A DNA stretch of 7,210 bases, from contig FR902973.1 in assembly GCA_000438155.1 (NCBI GenBank), forward strand, positions 16,587 to 23,796, given 5' to 3'. Below, in pieces: positions 1 to 5,118 of the stretch. Within the stretch, counting starts at the first letter, position 1; every line of letters begins with the position of its first letter. The stretch comes from Firmicutes bacterium CAG:95. Its GTDB lineage: Bacteria; Bacillota; Clostridia; Lachnospirales; Lachnospiraceae. The notes under the pieces are model-generated. The model saw nothing but the letters and a program-made list of their open reading frames with translations, ran no database searches and was not told where the DNA came from. The position numbers were made by a program, and so were the translations under genes.

Positions 1-2
1 GT

Positions 3-50
3 TGTAGTGGCGGAAGCTGTTGCAGCTGCCACAAAAAGGAATTCAGATAA
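3..50 (+). CDS. C-terminal tail of a Cys-rich protein (partial, left edge)
   Basis: The reading frame entering from the left edge ends with CSGGSCCSCHKKEFR and a TAA stop at 48-50. Four cysteines and a histidine within ten residues, followed by a basic tail, resemble the Cys-rich C-termini of the small FeoB-associated membrane proteins common in Clostridia, but this is inference from a few residues only. The other two forward frames are less attractive: one has a stop at 5-7, and the other stays open to base 324, overlapping both downstream genes, with no ribosome binding site at its first ATG. The stop lies 24 bp before the next start, so it could be the first gene of the same operon. The identity cannot be settled without the sequence to the left. 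Confidence 0.35.
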   Translation, partial: CSGGSCCSCHKKEFR

Positions 51-60
51 CATTTGTGGC

Positions 61-65
61 GGAGG
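61..65 (+). promoter_or_regulatory. Ribosome binding site GGAGG deciding the start at 75
   Basis: GGAGG lies nine bases before the ATG at 75. An earlier in-frame ATG at 54 has no comparable site upstream, so translation most likely begins at 75. Confidence 0.6.
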
Positions 66-74
66 AGAAAGAGT

Positions 75-305
75 ATGGTTTGCGACAAGGATCAGAACCG
101 GGTTTCATTTTGTGAGGACTGGGAGTTTTATAAGGCTCCGTTTGGCAGTGAAAGAAGGGTGGCTTACATCGTTTATCCGAAAAATGCCGATTCCTATGAA
201 GAAAGAACATTTGCATTGCAGGATGTTACCGGCAAACAGAAGGTGTCCTTTGCATTCCTGCCCGGAAGCAATTTTGACTTTTCTTATTTCCGGTTTGAAA
301 AGTAG
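75..305 (+). CDS. Small hypothetical protein with a CBM6-like C-terminal half (76 aa)
   Basis: The protein is 76 residues, with no signal peptide and no membrane segment. I do not recognise a full family. The stretch from about residue 47 to the end (ALQDVTGKQKVSFAFLPG, then FDFSYFRFE) resembles the last strands of CBM6-type carbohydrate-binding beta-sandwiches, where a DVTGKH-hydrophobic strand is followed by a Phe/Trp-rich closing strand. Residues 15-24 (DWEFYKAPFG) could match an earlier strand of that fold. A complete CBM6 domain is roughly 120-140 residues, so this would be a shortened or partly deleted version. The GGAGG site and clean start suggest it is still translated. It ends 15 bp before the HAD phosphatase gene on the same strand, so the two are probably co-transcribed. 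The fold assignment is inference; that a real short gene exists is more secure. Confidence 0.6.
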   Translation: MVCDKDQNRVSFCEDWEFYKAPFGSERRVAYIVYPKNADSYEERTFALQDVTGKQKVSFAFLPGSNFDFSYFRFEK

Positions 306-308
306 GCG

Positions 309-314
309 AAGGAG
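309..314 (+). promoter_or_regulatory. Ribosome binding site of the HAD phosphatase gene
   Basis: AAGGAG lies six bases before the ATG at 321, just after the stop codon of the small upstream gene. It supports this start and the reading of the two genes as one transcript. Confidence 0.7.
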
Positions 315-320
315 AGACAA

Positions 321-1025
321 ATGATTACAACAGTTTTATGGGATGTGGATGGAACCCTGTTGGATTTTCTGGCAGCAGAAAAGGCAGCTATCCAAAGCTT
401 ATTTGAGGAATATCATCTGGGAGAATGCACGGATGAGAAGATTGCACGGTATTCGAAGATCAACCGGACTTACTGGGAGAGGTTAGAGCGTGGAGAACTT
501 ACGAAACCGGAGATTCTGGTTCGCAGATTCCGGGATTTCTTCGCAAGTGAAGGAATTGATCCGGGTCTTGCAGAAGAATTCAATGAGAAATATCAGGTGC
601 GCCTGGGAGATACGATTGTGTATTGCGATGACAGCCTCAATATTGTGAAATCCCTGCAGGGCAGAGTGAAACAATATGTGGTGTCGAATGGAACGGTTGT
701 GGCGCAGACGAAAAAGCTTCGTCTTTCCGGGATCGGAGAATTCATGGATGGCGTTTTTCTGTCGGAGGATTTAAAGGCAGAAAAGCCAGGTCAGGAATTC
801 TTTACCCAGGTATTTCATGCCATCGGTCCGATAAGCAAAGAGGAAGTGCTGATTGTGGGAGATTCCCTTACCAGTGATATCCGGGGAGGAAACCATGCCG
901 GTATCCGTACCTGCTGGTATCATCCGGAAGGGCGGGATGATACCATGATACAGGAAGCAGGAGTGCAGGTGGATGAGGTGATTACCGACCTGCATGAGGT
1001 GTACGGAGTTTTAGAAAAGTTATAA
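321..1025 (+). CDS. HAD-superfamily hydrolase, YjjG/YfnB-type pyrimidine nucleotidase
   Basis: Probable cytoplasmic Mg-dependent phosphatase of the haloacid dehalogenase superfamily, 234 residues, the normal size for the YjjG/YfnB group that dephosphorylates (often non-canonical) pyrimidine nucleotides. All four HAD motifs are visible. Motif I is DVDGTLLD (8-15), with nucleophile Asp8 and acid/base Asp10. Motif II is VSNG (121-124), motif III is Lys155 in AEKPG, and motif IV is GDSLTSD (180-186). The long helical insertion between motif I and motif II (about 16-100) is the type I cap that sets substrate specificity. VSNGT at motif II and GDSLTSDIRGG at motif IV are typical of YjjG relatives. 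The exact substrate is inferred from family resemblance, and a more general sugar-phosphate or nucleotide phosphatase remains possible. The gene sits 15 bp behind the small gene ending at 305 and converges with the peptidase gene, leaving only 11 bp between the two stop codons. Confidence 0.85.
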   Translation: MITTVLWDVDGTLLDFLAAEKAAIQSLFEEYHLGECTDEKIARYSKINRTYWERLERGELTKPEILVRRFRDFFASEGIDPGLAEEFNEKYQVRLGDTIVYCDDSLNIVKSLQGRVKQYVVSNGTVVAQTKKLRLSGIGEFMDGVFLSEDLKAEKPGQEFFTQVFHAIGPISKEEVLIVGDSLTSDIRGGNHAGIRTCWYHPEGRDDTMIQEAGVQVDEVITDLHEVYGVLEKL

Positions 1026-1036
1026 AATTATAGTAA

Positions 1037-2146
1037 CTATTCAGCCAGAATGAGTGCTTCCGCCAGTCTGGCGGCTTTCATCAGATCCGAAATACTGGTA
1101 TATTCCTTGCAGGAATGGCAGTCGTTCATTCCGCAGGCAACCACAAGGCCTGTGATACCATGATGGAAGAAGTGATTGTTGTCACTGCCACCGTAAGTAC
1201 TGATCAGATTCGGTTCAAGGTGAAGGGAATCGCAGGCTTTAGTAAACCGGCTGACCACCCTGGAGGAAGGCTCTACCCGGTAAGCCAGACAAAGGGTTTC
1301 TGTCTTAAAATCAACAAAGGCACCTGCAAGGAGCGCGGCTTCTTCGCAGGTTTCTTTGATTTCATCGAGCTTTCGCAGTGCACTTTCATTATGGAAGCTG
1401 CGAACCTCTCCGGTTACGATGCAGGTTTCAGGAACAACGTTGGTCGCAGAGCCTCCCTGTATGGTGCCGACATTCACGGTTGTGTCTCCGATCCGTCCAC
1501 AGGAGATCGCATCAATGGCATGTGCAGCAGCTTTGATGGCGTGGATTCCGTTTTCAGGAGAAAAGGCAGCATGGGCAGCCCTTCCGTGGAAAACGGCTTC
1601 GAAAGAAAGAATCGCAGGTGCCTGATAGGCAGCTCCGCCGATCGGCCCCGTCAGATCAAATACATAGGCTTCCTTTGATTTTAATCTGGAGAAATCAAAC
1701 TGCTGGATGCCTTCACAATAGGTTTCTTCGGAAACATCAATTACAATTTCTACGGGACGGTGTGCCATGCCGTCTTCTTTTATGGAAGTAATGGCTTCTA
1801 AAATAGCACAGATTCCGGCGAGGTCATCGGCACCTAAAACGGTCGTTCCATCTGAAGTGATCGTACCATCGGGATGAAAGATGCAGCTTTTCTTTTTGGC
1901 AGGCTCTACCGAATCCATATGAGCGGATAAAAGGATCGGGGGGAGCGCCTTTTCTCCTTCAACATAAGCATAGAGATTACCACAGTTTCCGTTAATTTTG
2001 GATGCCGCATCATCTTCCTCAAAAGGGATGGACAGTGTTGTGAGTGCCTTTTTCAGATAATCGCACATGGCAGCTTCTTCCTTGGAGGAATTGGGAATGG
2101 CAACTAATTCTTTAAAACGATGGATGAAACGATCCTGATTAATCAT
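1037..2146 (-). CDS. M20-family metallopeptidase, PepT-like
   Basis: Probable cytoplasmic two-zinc aminopeptidase of family M20, closest in style to the PepT-like (PepT2) proteins that trim small peptides; 369 residues, full length for that group. Zinc ligands and catalytic residues can be placed by motif. His76 and Asp78 are in SAHMDSV, and the bridging Asp107 is in GADDLAG. Glu140 is the likely general base and Glu141 a zinc ligand in VSEE. Asp164 is in VFDLTG, and His344 is in NDCHS near the C-terminus. The dimerisation domain insert (about 178-290) carries the GRAAHAA motif with His192. The start is supported by AAGGAG at 2153-2158, six bases upstream. It appears to be a single-gene unit converging on the HAD phosphatase. 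The exact peptide substrate is unknown. Confidence 0.88.
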   Translation of the reverse strand: MINQDRFIHRFKELVAIPNSSKEEAAMCDYLKKALTTLSIPFEEDDAASKINGNCGNLYAYVEGEKALPPILLSAHMDSVEPAKKKSCIFHPDGTITSDGTTVLGADDLAGICAILEAITSIKEDGMAHRPVEIVIDVSEETYCEGIQQFDFSRLKSKEAYVFDLTGPIGGAAYQAPAILSFEAVFHGRAAHAAFSPENGIHAIKAAAHAIDAISCGRIGDTTVNVGTIQGGSATNVVPETCIVTGEVRSFHNESALRKLDEIKETCEEAALLAGAFVDFKTETLCLAYRVEPSSRVVSRFTKACDSLHLEPNLISTYGGSDNNHFFHHGITGLVVACGMNDCHSCKEYTSISDLMKAARLAEALILAE

Positions 2147-2152
2147 AATGGT

Positions 2153-2158
2153 CTCCTT
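2153..2158 (-). promoter_or_regulatory. Ribosome binding site of the peptidase gene
   Basis: On the minus strand AAGGAG is six bases upstream of the ATG at 2146, supporting that start. Confidence 0.7.
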
Positions 2159-2162
2159 ATCG

Positions 2163-2178
2163 GGTAAATATATTTACC
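2163..2178. promoter_or_regulatory. 16-bp perfect palindrome upstream of the peptidase gene
   Basis: GGTAAATATATTTACC is identical to its own reverse complement. It begins only five bases upstream of the peptidase ribosome binding site, so it lies in the leader or promoter of that gene. Its size, symmetry and position fit a dimeric repressor site, but no regulator for it is encoded next door. I could not place a convincing -35/-10 pair for the peptidase around it. A DNA-binding role is inference; the symmetry itself is plain in the sequence. Confidence 0.45.
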
Positions 2179-2225
2179 TATTCAAATGATGGGTAATATG
2201 TCATATTCTTATTTATAAAGGAAAA

Positions 2226-2291
2226 ATGAGAGAAAGTCAATGCTTTGAGTACAATCCGGCAACTTATGAATGGGCAGGGCTGAACTATTGA
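2226..2291 (+). other. Tiny open frame of 21 codons before the GNAT remnant
   Basis: An ATG at 2226, four bases after an AAAGG stretch, opens a frame MRESQCFEYNPATYEWAGLNY ending in TGA at 2289-2291. I do not recognise the peptide. It overlaps the beginning of the acetyltransferase remnant in another frame. It may be chance, or the scrap of a second gene joined at the deletion point; evidence that it is expressed is weak. Confidence 0.15.
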
Positions 2292-2559
2292 CTTTTATGG
2301 TAAGAGTGGTTTCAGGCAGGCCAGTGAGTATGGCATTCGTTATCATGGCCTGCCCGAGGGAGAGGATGCGTCCTTCTTCCTGTGCAGGGAACTGATACCG
2401 GGGTATTTTAAAGGAATTACAGGAGAGTATGCAACTCCGGAAGGCTATCTGGTTGATGAACAGGAAGCGGAAGAGGTTGATAAGCAGTTTCCATATAAAG
2501 AGAAAAAGAAGCTGCCGGGACAGATTTTTGGAATATATGGGAAACACCTAAATGACTGA
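2284..2559 (+). pseudogene. C-terminal remnant of a GNAT-family N-acetyltransferase
   Basis: An open frame of 91 codons with no ATG start follows an in-frame TGA at 2281-2283. It begins at DFYGKSGFRQASEYGI, the 'Y-x-k-x-GF' element that closes the acetyl-CoA fold in GNAT acetyltransferases. It continues with YHGLPEGEDASFFLCREL (about residues 20-37), then GITGEYATPEGY, and ends with KKKLPGQIF plus nine further residues before TGA at 2557-2559. This matches from memory the C-terminal half of a YhbS-like acetyltransferase group (full length about 160-180 aa) widespread in Firmicutes. The N-terminal acetyl-CoA-binding half with its R/Q-x-x-G-x-G/A loop is absent upstream, and no start or ribosome binding site serves this frame. 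It is therefore called a 5'-deleted pseudogene. The coding part that remains has no internal stop, which suggests the loss is recent. Confidence 0.65.
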
Positions 2560-2603
2560 GGAAAAATAAAGGTGAAAAACAGAAGAAAGTGAAAAATATG
2601 TAA

Positions 2604-2631
2604 TTGACATGTATGTATAATGTGCTATACT
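2604..2631 (+). promoter_or_regulatory. Sigma-A-type promoter of the TetR-like gene
   Basis: A perfect -35 box TTGACA (2604-2609) is separated by 16 bases from TATACT (2626-2631). TG at 2623-2624 gives an extended -10. The TetR-like ATG follows at 2678, leaving a leader of about 40 bases. This is one of the two clear promoters in the window. Confidence 0.75.
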
Positions 2632-2665
2632 ATAAATGAATTTACAATAAATTAATTTATAGTAT
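2627..2665. promoter_or_regulatory. 39-bp near-perfect hyphenated palindrome, putative operator or leader hairpin
   Basis: Outer arms ATACTATAAAT (2627-2637) and ATTTATAGTAT (2655-2665) are perfect 11-bp complements. After one mismatched pair, inner arms AATTTA (2639-2644) and TAAATT (2648-2653) are also perfect, around a CAA centre at 2645-2647. The element starts inside the -10 box and ends one base before the GGAG ribosome binding site. Binding by a dimeric repressor would block transcription. If transcribed, it could instead fold into a hairpin beside the ribosome binding site. TetR-type regulators commonly bind palindromes in their own promoters, so autoregulation is the first hypothesis. 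Confidence 0.6.
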
Positions 2666-2666
2666 T

Positions 2667-2670
2667 GGAG
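2667..2670 (+). promoter_or_regulatory. Ribosome binding site of the TetR-like gene
   Basis: GGAG, seven bases before the ATG at 2678 and directly after the palindrome, decides this start. Confidence 0.6.
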
Positions 2671-2677
2671 ATTTTAT

Positions 2678-2887
2678 ATGCCAAGTAGTCCAAGAATAAA
2701 AAAAGAAGATATGCTGCAGGCTGCATTGGAGCTTGTTTCCAGGGATGGATATGCCGCTCTTAACATAAAAGCTGTAGCAAGGGAGCTGGGATGCTCCACT
2801 GCACCGATTTCATGGCAGTTTGGTGGAATGGATGGATTGGGTGTGAAGGATCATATATTGGATTATCAATTCATTGCCAGACGCTAA
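2678..2887 (+). CDS. Truncated TetR/AcrR-family regulator: DNA-binding domain only (69 aa)
   Basis: Residues 8-54 form a TetR N-terminal domain. A first helix (EDMLQAALELVSRDGY) is followed by the helix-turn-helix LNIKAVARELGCSTAPISWQFG, with the family-typical ending '(W/Y)-x-F' and then 'MDGL'. A normal TetR protein is about 190-220 residues, with a C-terminal ligand-binding and dimerisation domain. Here the frame ends after 69 residues (…ILDYQFIARR). The LDY near the end may be a trace of the helix that follows in full-length relatives. Promoter, palindrome and ribosome binding site are all intact, so the short protein may still be made; equally it may be a decaying gene. It precedes the ABC exporter pair on the same strand, the usual arrangement of a TetR regulator with its target pump. 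Loss of the ligand-binding domain would remove inducer sensing and probably stable dimerisation. Confidence 0.7.
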   Translation: MPSSPRIKKEDMLQAALELVSRDGYAALNIKAVARELGCSTAPISWQFGGMDGLGVKDHILDYQFIARR

Positions 2888-2928
2888 GACGCAGAGCAGA
2901 AACGAAATGTTTTTACCTGCGTCTTTTT
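2886..2928 (+). terminator. Terminator-like hairpin overlapping the stop codon of the TetR-like gene
   Basis: AAGACGCAG (2886-2894) and CTGCGTCTT (2917-2925) are perfect 9-bp complements. The second arm runs into a short T tract that continues to 2928. The 22-base loop can partly pair (AAAC 2900-2903 with GTTT 2909-2912). The first arm includes the last two bases of the TAA stop. It would terminate or attenuate transcription from the TetR promoter before the ABC genes. The T tract is short, so readthrough is plausible. Confidence 0.6.
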
Positions 2929-2956
2929 ATATACGAATAAATGATGTTTAGCAGGT

Positions 2957-2973
2957 TTTATAGATACATCTAT
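2957..2973 (+). promoter_or_regulatory. Small palindrome next to the ABC ribosome binding site, possible second regulator site
   Basis: ATAGAT (2960-2965) and ATCTAT (2968-2973) are perfect complements around AC. The overlapping heptamer TTTATAG (2957-2963) also occurs at 2656-2662 in the TetR palindrome, with its complement CTATAAA at 2630-2636. The element ends directly before the GGAGGG ribosome binding site of the ABC genes. A shared operator half-site is inference. I see no good -35/-10 pair of its own for the ABC genes between 2926 and 2973. Confidence 0.3.
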
Positions 2974-2979
2974 GGAGGG
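2974..2979 (+). promoter_or_regulatory. Ribosome binding site of the ABC ATPase gene
   Basis: GGAGGG lies eight bases before the ATG at 2988. An ATG at 2980 is closer but runs into TGA after three codons, so 2988 is the start. Confidence 0.65.
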
Positions 2980-2987
2980 ATGAACTT

Positions 2988-3902
2988 ATGAATGAGAATA
3001 TGGTAGAAATTGAACATTTAAGAAAGAGTTTTGGTAATGTAAAGGCAGTTAACGATTTGAGTTTTCGGGTAAAATATGGAGAACTGTTTGCATTTCTGGG
3101 CATAAATGGTGCAGGGAAAAGTACGACCATTTCCATGATCTGTGGACAGTTGACCGCTGACAGTGGAACGATTCATGTAAATGGTCAGGATGTCAGGAAG
3201 CACTCACATGAAATTAAAGAAAATATCGGTGTTGTATTTCAGGACAGTGTTCTGGATAAACCACTGACTGCAAGAGAAAATCTGAAGAGCAGAGCTGCAC
3301 TTTATGGGATAACCGGTAAGAATTTTGGACATAGACTGGATGAATTAAATAAGATTTTTGACCTGAAGGAATTTATTGACCGCCCGGTAGGAAAGCTTTC
3401 CGGTGGACAGAGACGTAGAGTTGATATCGCAAGGGCGCTGCTACATAAACCGAAGCTTTTAATTCTTGATGAACCGACAACGGGTCTGGATCCGCAGACC
3501 AGAAAAATGATCTGGAGCATCATAGAATCTCTTCGCAAGGAAGAAGGGCTGACGGTACTTCTTACCACGCATTACATGGAGGAAGCTGCTTCGGCCGACT
3601 ATGTTGTAATTATAGACCATGGATGTATTGCAGCAGAGGGAACACCATACGAATTAAAGAACGAATATGTAAAGGATTATTTGTCTCTTTATGGAGTGAC
3701 AAAGGAAGAGGCAGAGTCTTTAAATTTGCCCTATGAGAAAATCAGGGATGGCTACCGGATTGCAATCAGAAATCCGTTGGCTGCAACGGATCTGATTGTG
3801 AATCATGCATCGGTTTTCCGTGATTATGAAATTGTGAAGGGTGCAATGGATGATGTATTTCTGGCAGTTACGGGAAAAGCATTAGGAGGTGAACAGCAAT
3901 GA
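2988..3902 (+). CDS. ABC-2 exporter ATP-binding protein (DrrA-like)
   Basis: Cytoplasmic ATPase subunit that powers the ABC-2 permease encoded next to it; 304 residues, full length for DrrA/NodI-type ATPases. All nucleotide-binding motifs are present: Walker A GINGAGKST (38-46), Q-loop Gln85 in VVFQD, signature LSGGQ (137-141), Walker B LLILDEP (157-163), D-loop GLD (166-168) and switch His195 in TTHYMEEA. The C-terminal extension (about 225-304), ending in MDDVFLAVTGK, is the feature of the drug-export DrrA group and is thought to contact the permease. It shares a four-base ATGA overlap with the permease gene, so the two are translationally coupled. The substrate cannot be read from sequence; relatives export antibiotics, lipids or peptides. 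A truncated TetR-like gene upstream is the likely former or present regulator. Confidence 0.92.
   Translation: MNENMVEIEHLRKSFGNVKAVNDLSFRVKYGELFAFLGINGAGKSTTISMICGQLTADSGTIHVNGQDVRKHSHEIKENIGVVFQDSVLDKPLTARENLKSRAALYGITGKNFGHRLDELNKIFDLKEFIDRPVGKLSGGQRRRVDIARALLHKPKLLILDEPTTGLDPQTRKMIWSIIESLRKEEGLTVLLTTHYMEEAASADYVVIIDHGCIAAEGTPYELKNEYVKDYLSLYGVTKEEAESLNLPYEKIRDGYRIAIRNPLAATDLIVNHASVFRDYEIVKGAMDDVFLAVTGKALGGEQQ
3884..3892 (+). promoter_or_regulatory. Strong ribosome binding site inside the ATPase gene for the permease
   Basis: AGGAGGTGA, nearly the full anti-Shine-Dalgarno complement, lies six bases before the permease ATG at 3899 and within the last codons of the ATPase gene. It fixes the permease start. 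Confidence 0.8.
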
Positions 3903-4792
3903 AAATACTTATGTCATTAGTGAATCGAAATCGAAAATTGTTTTTCAGAGATAAAGGAATGTTAGTCTCTGCCATGATTACGCCGATTATTCTGATTGTT
4001 TTATATGCGACTTTTCTGGCTAAGGTTTACAGGGATTCCTTTCTGTCCAATATGCCGGAAACATTGCCAATATCAGATAAACTCATAAATGGAACGGTTG
4101 CCGGGCAGTTGGCGGCAGCACTTCTGGCTGTAAGCTGTGTAACAGTAACCTTTTGTGTGAATCTGACCATGGTACAGGACAGGGTTTATGGTTCACGCAG
4201 AGATTTTGATGTATCACCGGTCAGAAAACCAATGATATATCTTGGATATTTCTTTTCAACGGTATTGAATTCCCTGATGGTCAATATGGTGGCGTTGGCC
4301 GCTTGCTTCGTATACGTATGGAAGATGGGATGGTTTCTTCGCGCAGGGGATGTGGCATTTCTGATTGTGGATATAATTTTGCTGGTATTGTTTGGTACTG
4401 TTTTATCAAGCGTTGTTTGTTATCCTTTGAAAACACAAGGACAGATGTCAGCTGTTGGAACCGTTGTGAGCGCCGGATATGGATTCGTGTGTGGAGCATA
4501 TATGCCAATTTCAAACTTTGGTGAAGGCTTGCAGAAGGCACTCAGTTATCTGCCGGGAACTTATGGGACAGCTTTGCTTAAGAATCATATGCTTCGAGGT
4601 GCATTTGAAGAAATGGAAGCACAGGGCTTTCCAAGTCAGGTAGTAAAGGCAATATCGGATTCCTTAGATTGTAATCCGGTATTCAGAGGTCATACGGTAG
4701 AGCCTGAAATCATGCTTCTGATTATGCTTGGAAGTGTAGTAGGTTTAGGGAGCATCTATCTGATAATCACAGCTATGCCGGAGAAAAGATAG
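3899..4792 (+). CDS. ABC-2 type exporter permease (DrrB-like)
   Basis: Integral membrane subunit of the exporter, 297 residues. Hydrophobic segments fit six transmembrane helices at about 21-41, 68-92, 112-140, 150-174, 183-205 and 269-292. The cytoplasmic N-terminal stretch with NRKLFFRDKG precedes helix 1, as in ABC-2 permeases. The segment VQDRVYGSRRDFDVSPV after helix 2, and GAYMPISNFGEGLQKALSYLPGT after helix 5, are the conserved regions of the ABC2_membrane family. The gene starts inside the end of the ATPase gene. It ends in TAG at 4790-4792, after which the same frame stays open to 5110 through the remnant of another membrane protein. The transported compound is unknown. Confidence 0.9.
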   Translation: MKILMSLVNRNRKLFFRDKGMLVSAMITPIILIVLYATFLAKVYRDSFLSNMPETLPISDKLINGTVAGQLAAALLAVSCVTVTFCVNLTMVQDRVYGSRRDFDVSPVRKPMIYLGYFFSTVLNSLMVNMVALAACFVYVWKMGWFLRAGDVAFLIVDIILLVLFGTVLSSVVCYPLKTQGQMSAVGTVVSAGYGFVCGAYMPISNFGEGLQKALSYLPGTYGTALLKNHMLRGAFEEMEAQGFPSQVVKAISDSLDCNPVFRGHTVEPEIMLLIMLGSVVGLGSIYLIITAMPEKR

Positions 4793-5110
4793 AGAAAAGA
4801 AGAAAAGCACGCGAATAAATCGGTTGCCAAGGTCATGAGAATTACATTCCTGATTTTCTCGATGGTTTTTCTTTTAAATGTATTGGGGATTTTTGTTGTA
4901 GATATGAAAATAATGGCAATTGCATATATATTGGGATCGATCTTATTGTGGGTTCCGACAATCATTGTTAATATTGCAAAATTAGATGGTGTATATGTCA
5001 AATATGTGCTGGCAGTCTGTGCTGTAATATTTGTAACCATTGTGACATCAACCTTGGGATATCATGCAGTACTTTTATACATCTATGTAATTGCGATAGC
5101 CAGCCTGTAA
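4793..5110 (+). pseudogene. Fragment of the membrane sensor domain of a signalling protein
   Basis: Directly behind the permease stop and in the same frame comes RKEEKHANKSVAKV followed by an ATG at 4835 and 90 more residues. Counted from that ATG there are four hydrophobic segments, at about 3-22, 26-47, 54-73 and 76-91. The part before the ATG looks like a charged cytoplasmic lead-in whose own start is missing. The frame ends abruptly in a hydrophobic segment (YIYVIAIASL, TAA at 5108-5110). The sequence style recalls the multi-helix N-terminal sensor domains that precede methyl-accepting, phosphatase or kinase output modules in Lachnospiraceae. The output domain is absent. The ATG at 4835 has only AAGG two bases upstream, too close to work well. 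I call it a remnant cut at both ends; a genuine 91-residue membrane protein is the alternative. Confidence 0.5.
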
Positions 5111-5118
5111 AACAGGCT
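5102..5118. terminator. Hairpin between converging gene ends, no T tract
   Basis: AGCCTGT (5102-5108) and ACAGGCT (5112-5118) are perfect 7-bp complements around AAA. The TAA stop of the left fragment (5108-5110) and the TAG stop of the MATE gene (5119-5117 on the minus strand) both fall within or at the edge of the hairpin. No run of T follows on either strand, so it may be a weak or Rho-assisted bidirectional terminator, or only an RNA 3'-end stabiliser. Confidence 0.4.

Noticed and set aside
7..324. Plus-strand open frame of 105 codons over the left edge
   Set aside because: It overlaps the better-supported small gene at 75-305 and the start of the HAD gene, has no ribosome binding site and reads as basic low-quality sequence.
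1030..1040. ATAGT-A-ACTAT inverted repeat between the converging HAD and peptidase genes
   Set aside because: The stem is only five AT-rich pairs with a one-base centre and no T tract; too weak to call a terminator.
1115..1678. 187-codon plus-strand frame inside the peptidase gene
   Set aside because: It is antisense to a full-length M20 peptidase with all catalytic motifs, and its translation shows no family features.
2209..2547. 112-codon minus-strand frame
   Set aside because: It is the antisense of the acetyltransferase remnant, which has recognisable protein sequence on the plus strand.
2616..2621. TATAAT hexamer upstream of the TetR gene
   Set aside because: It is only six bases from TTGACA, so it cannot pair with that -35 box; TATACT at 2626 with an extended TG fits instead.
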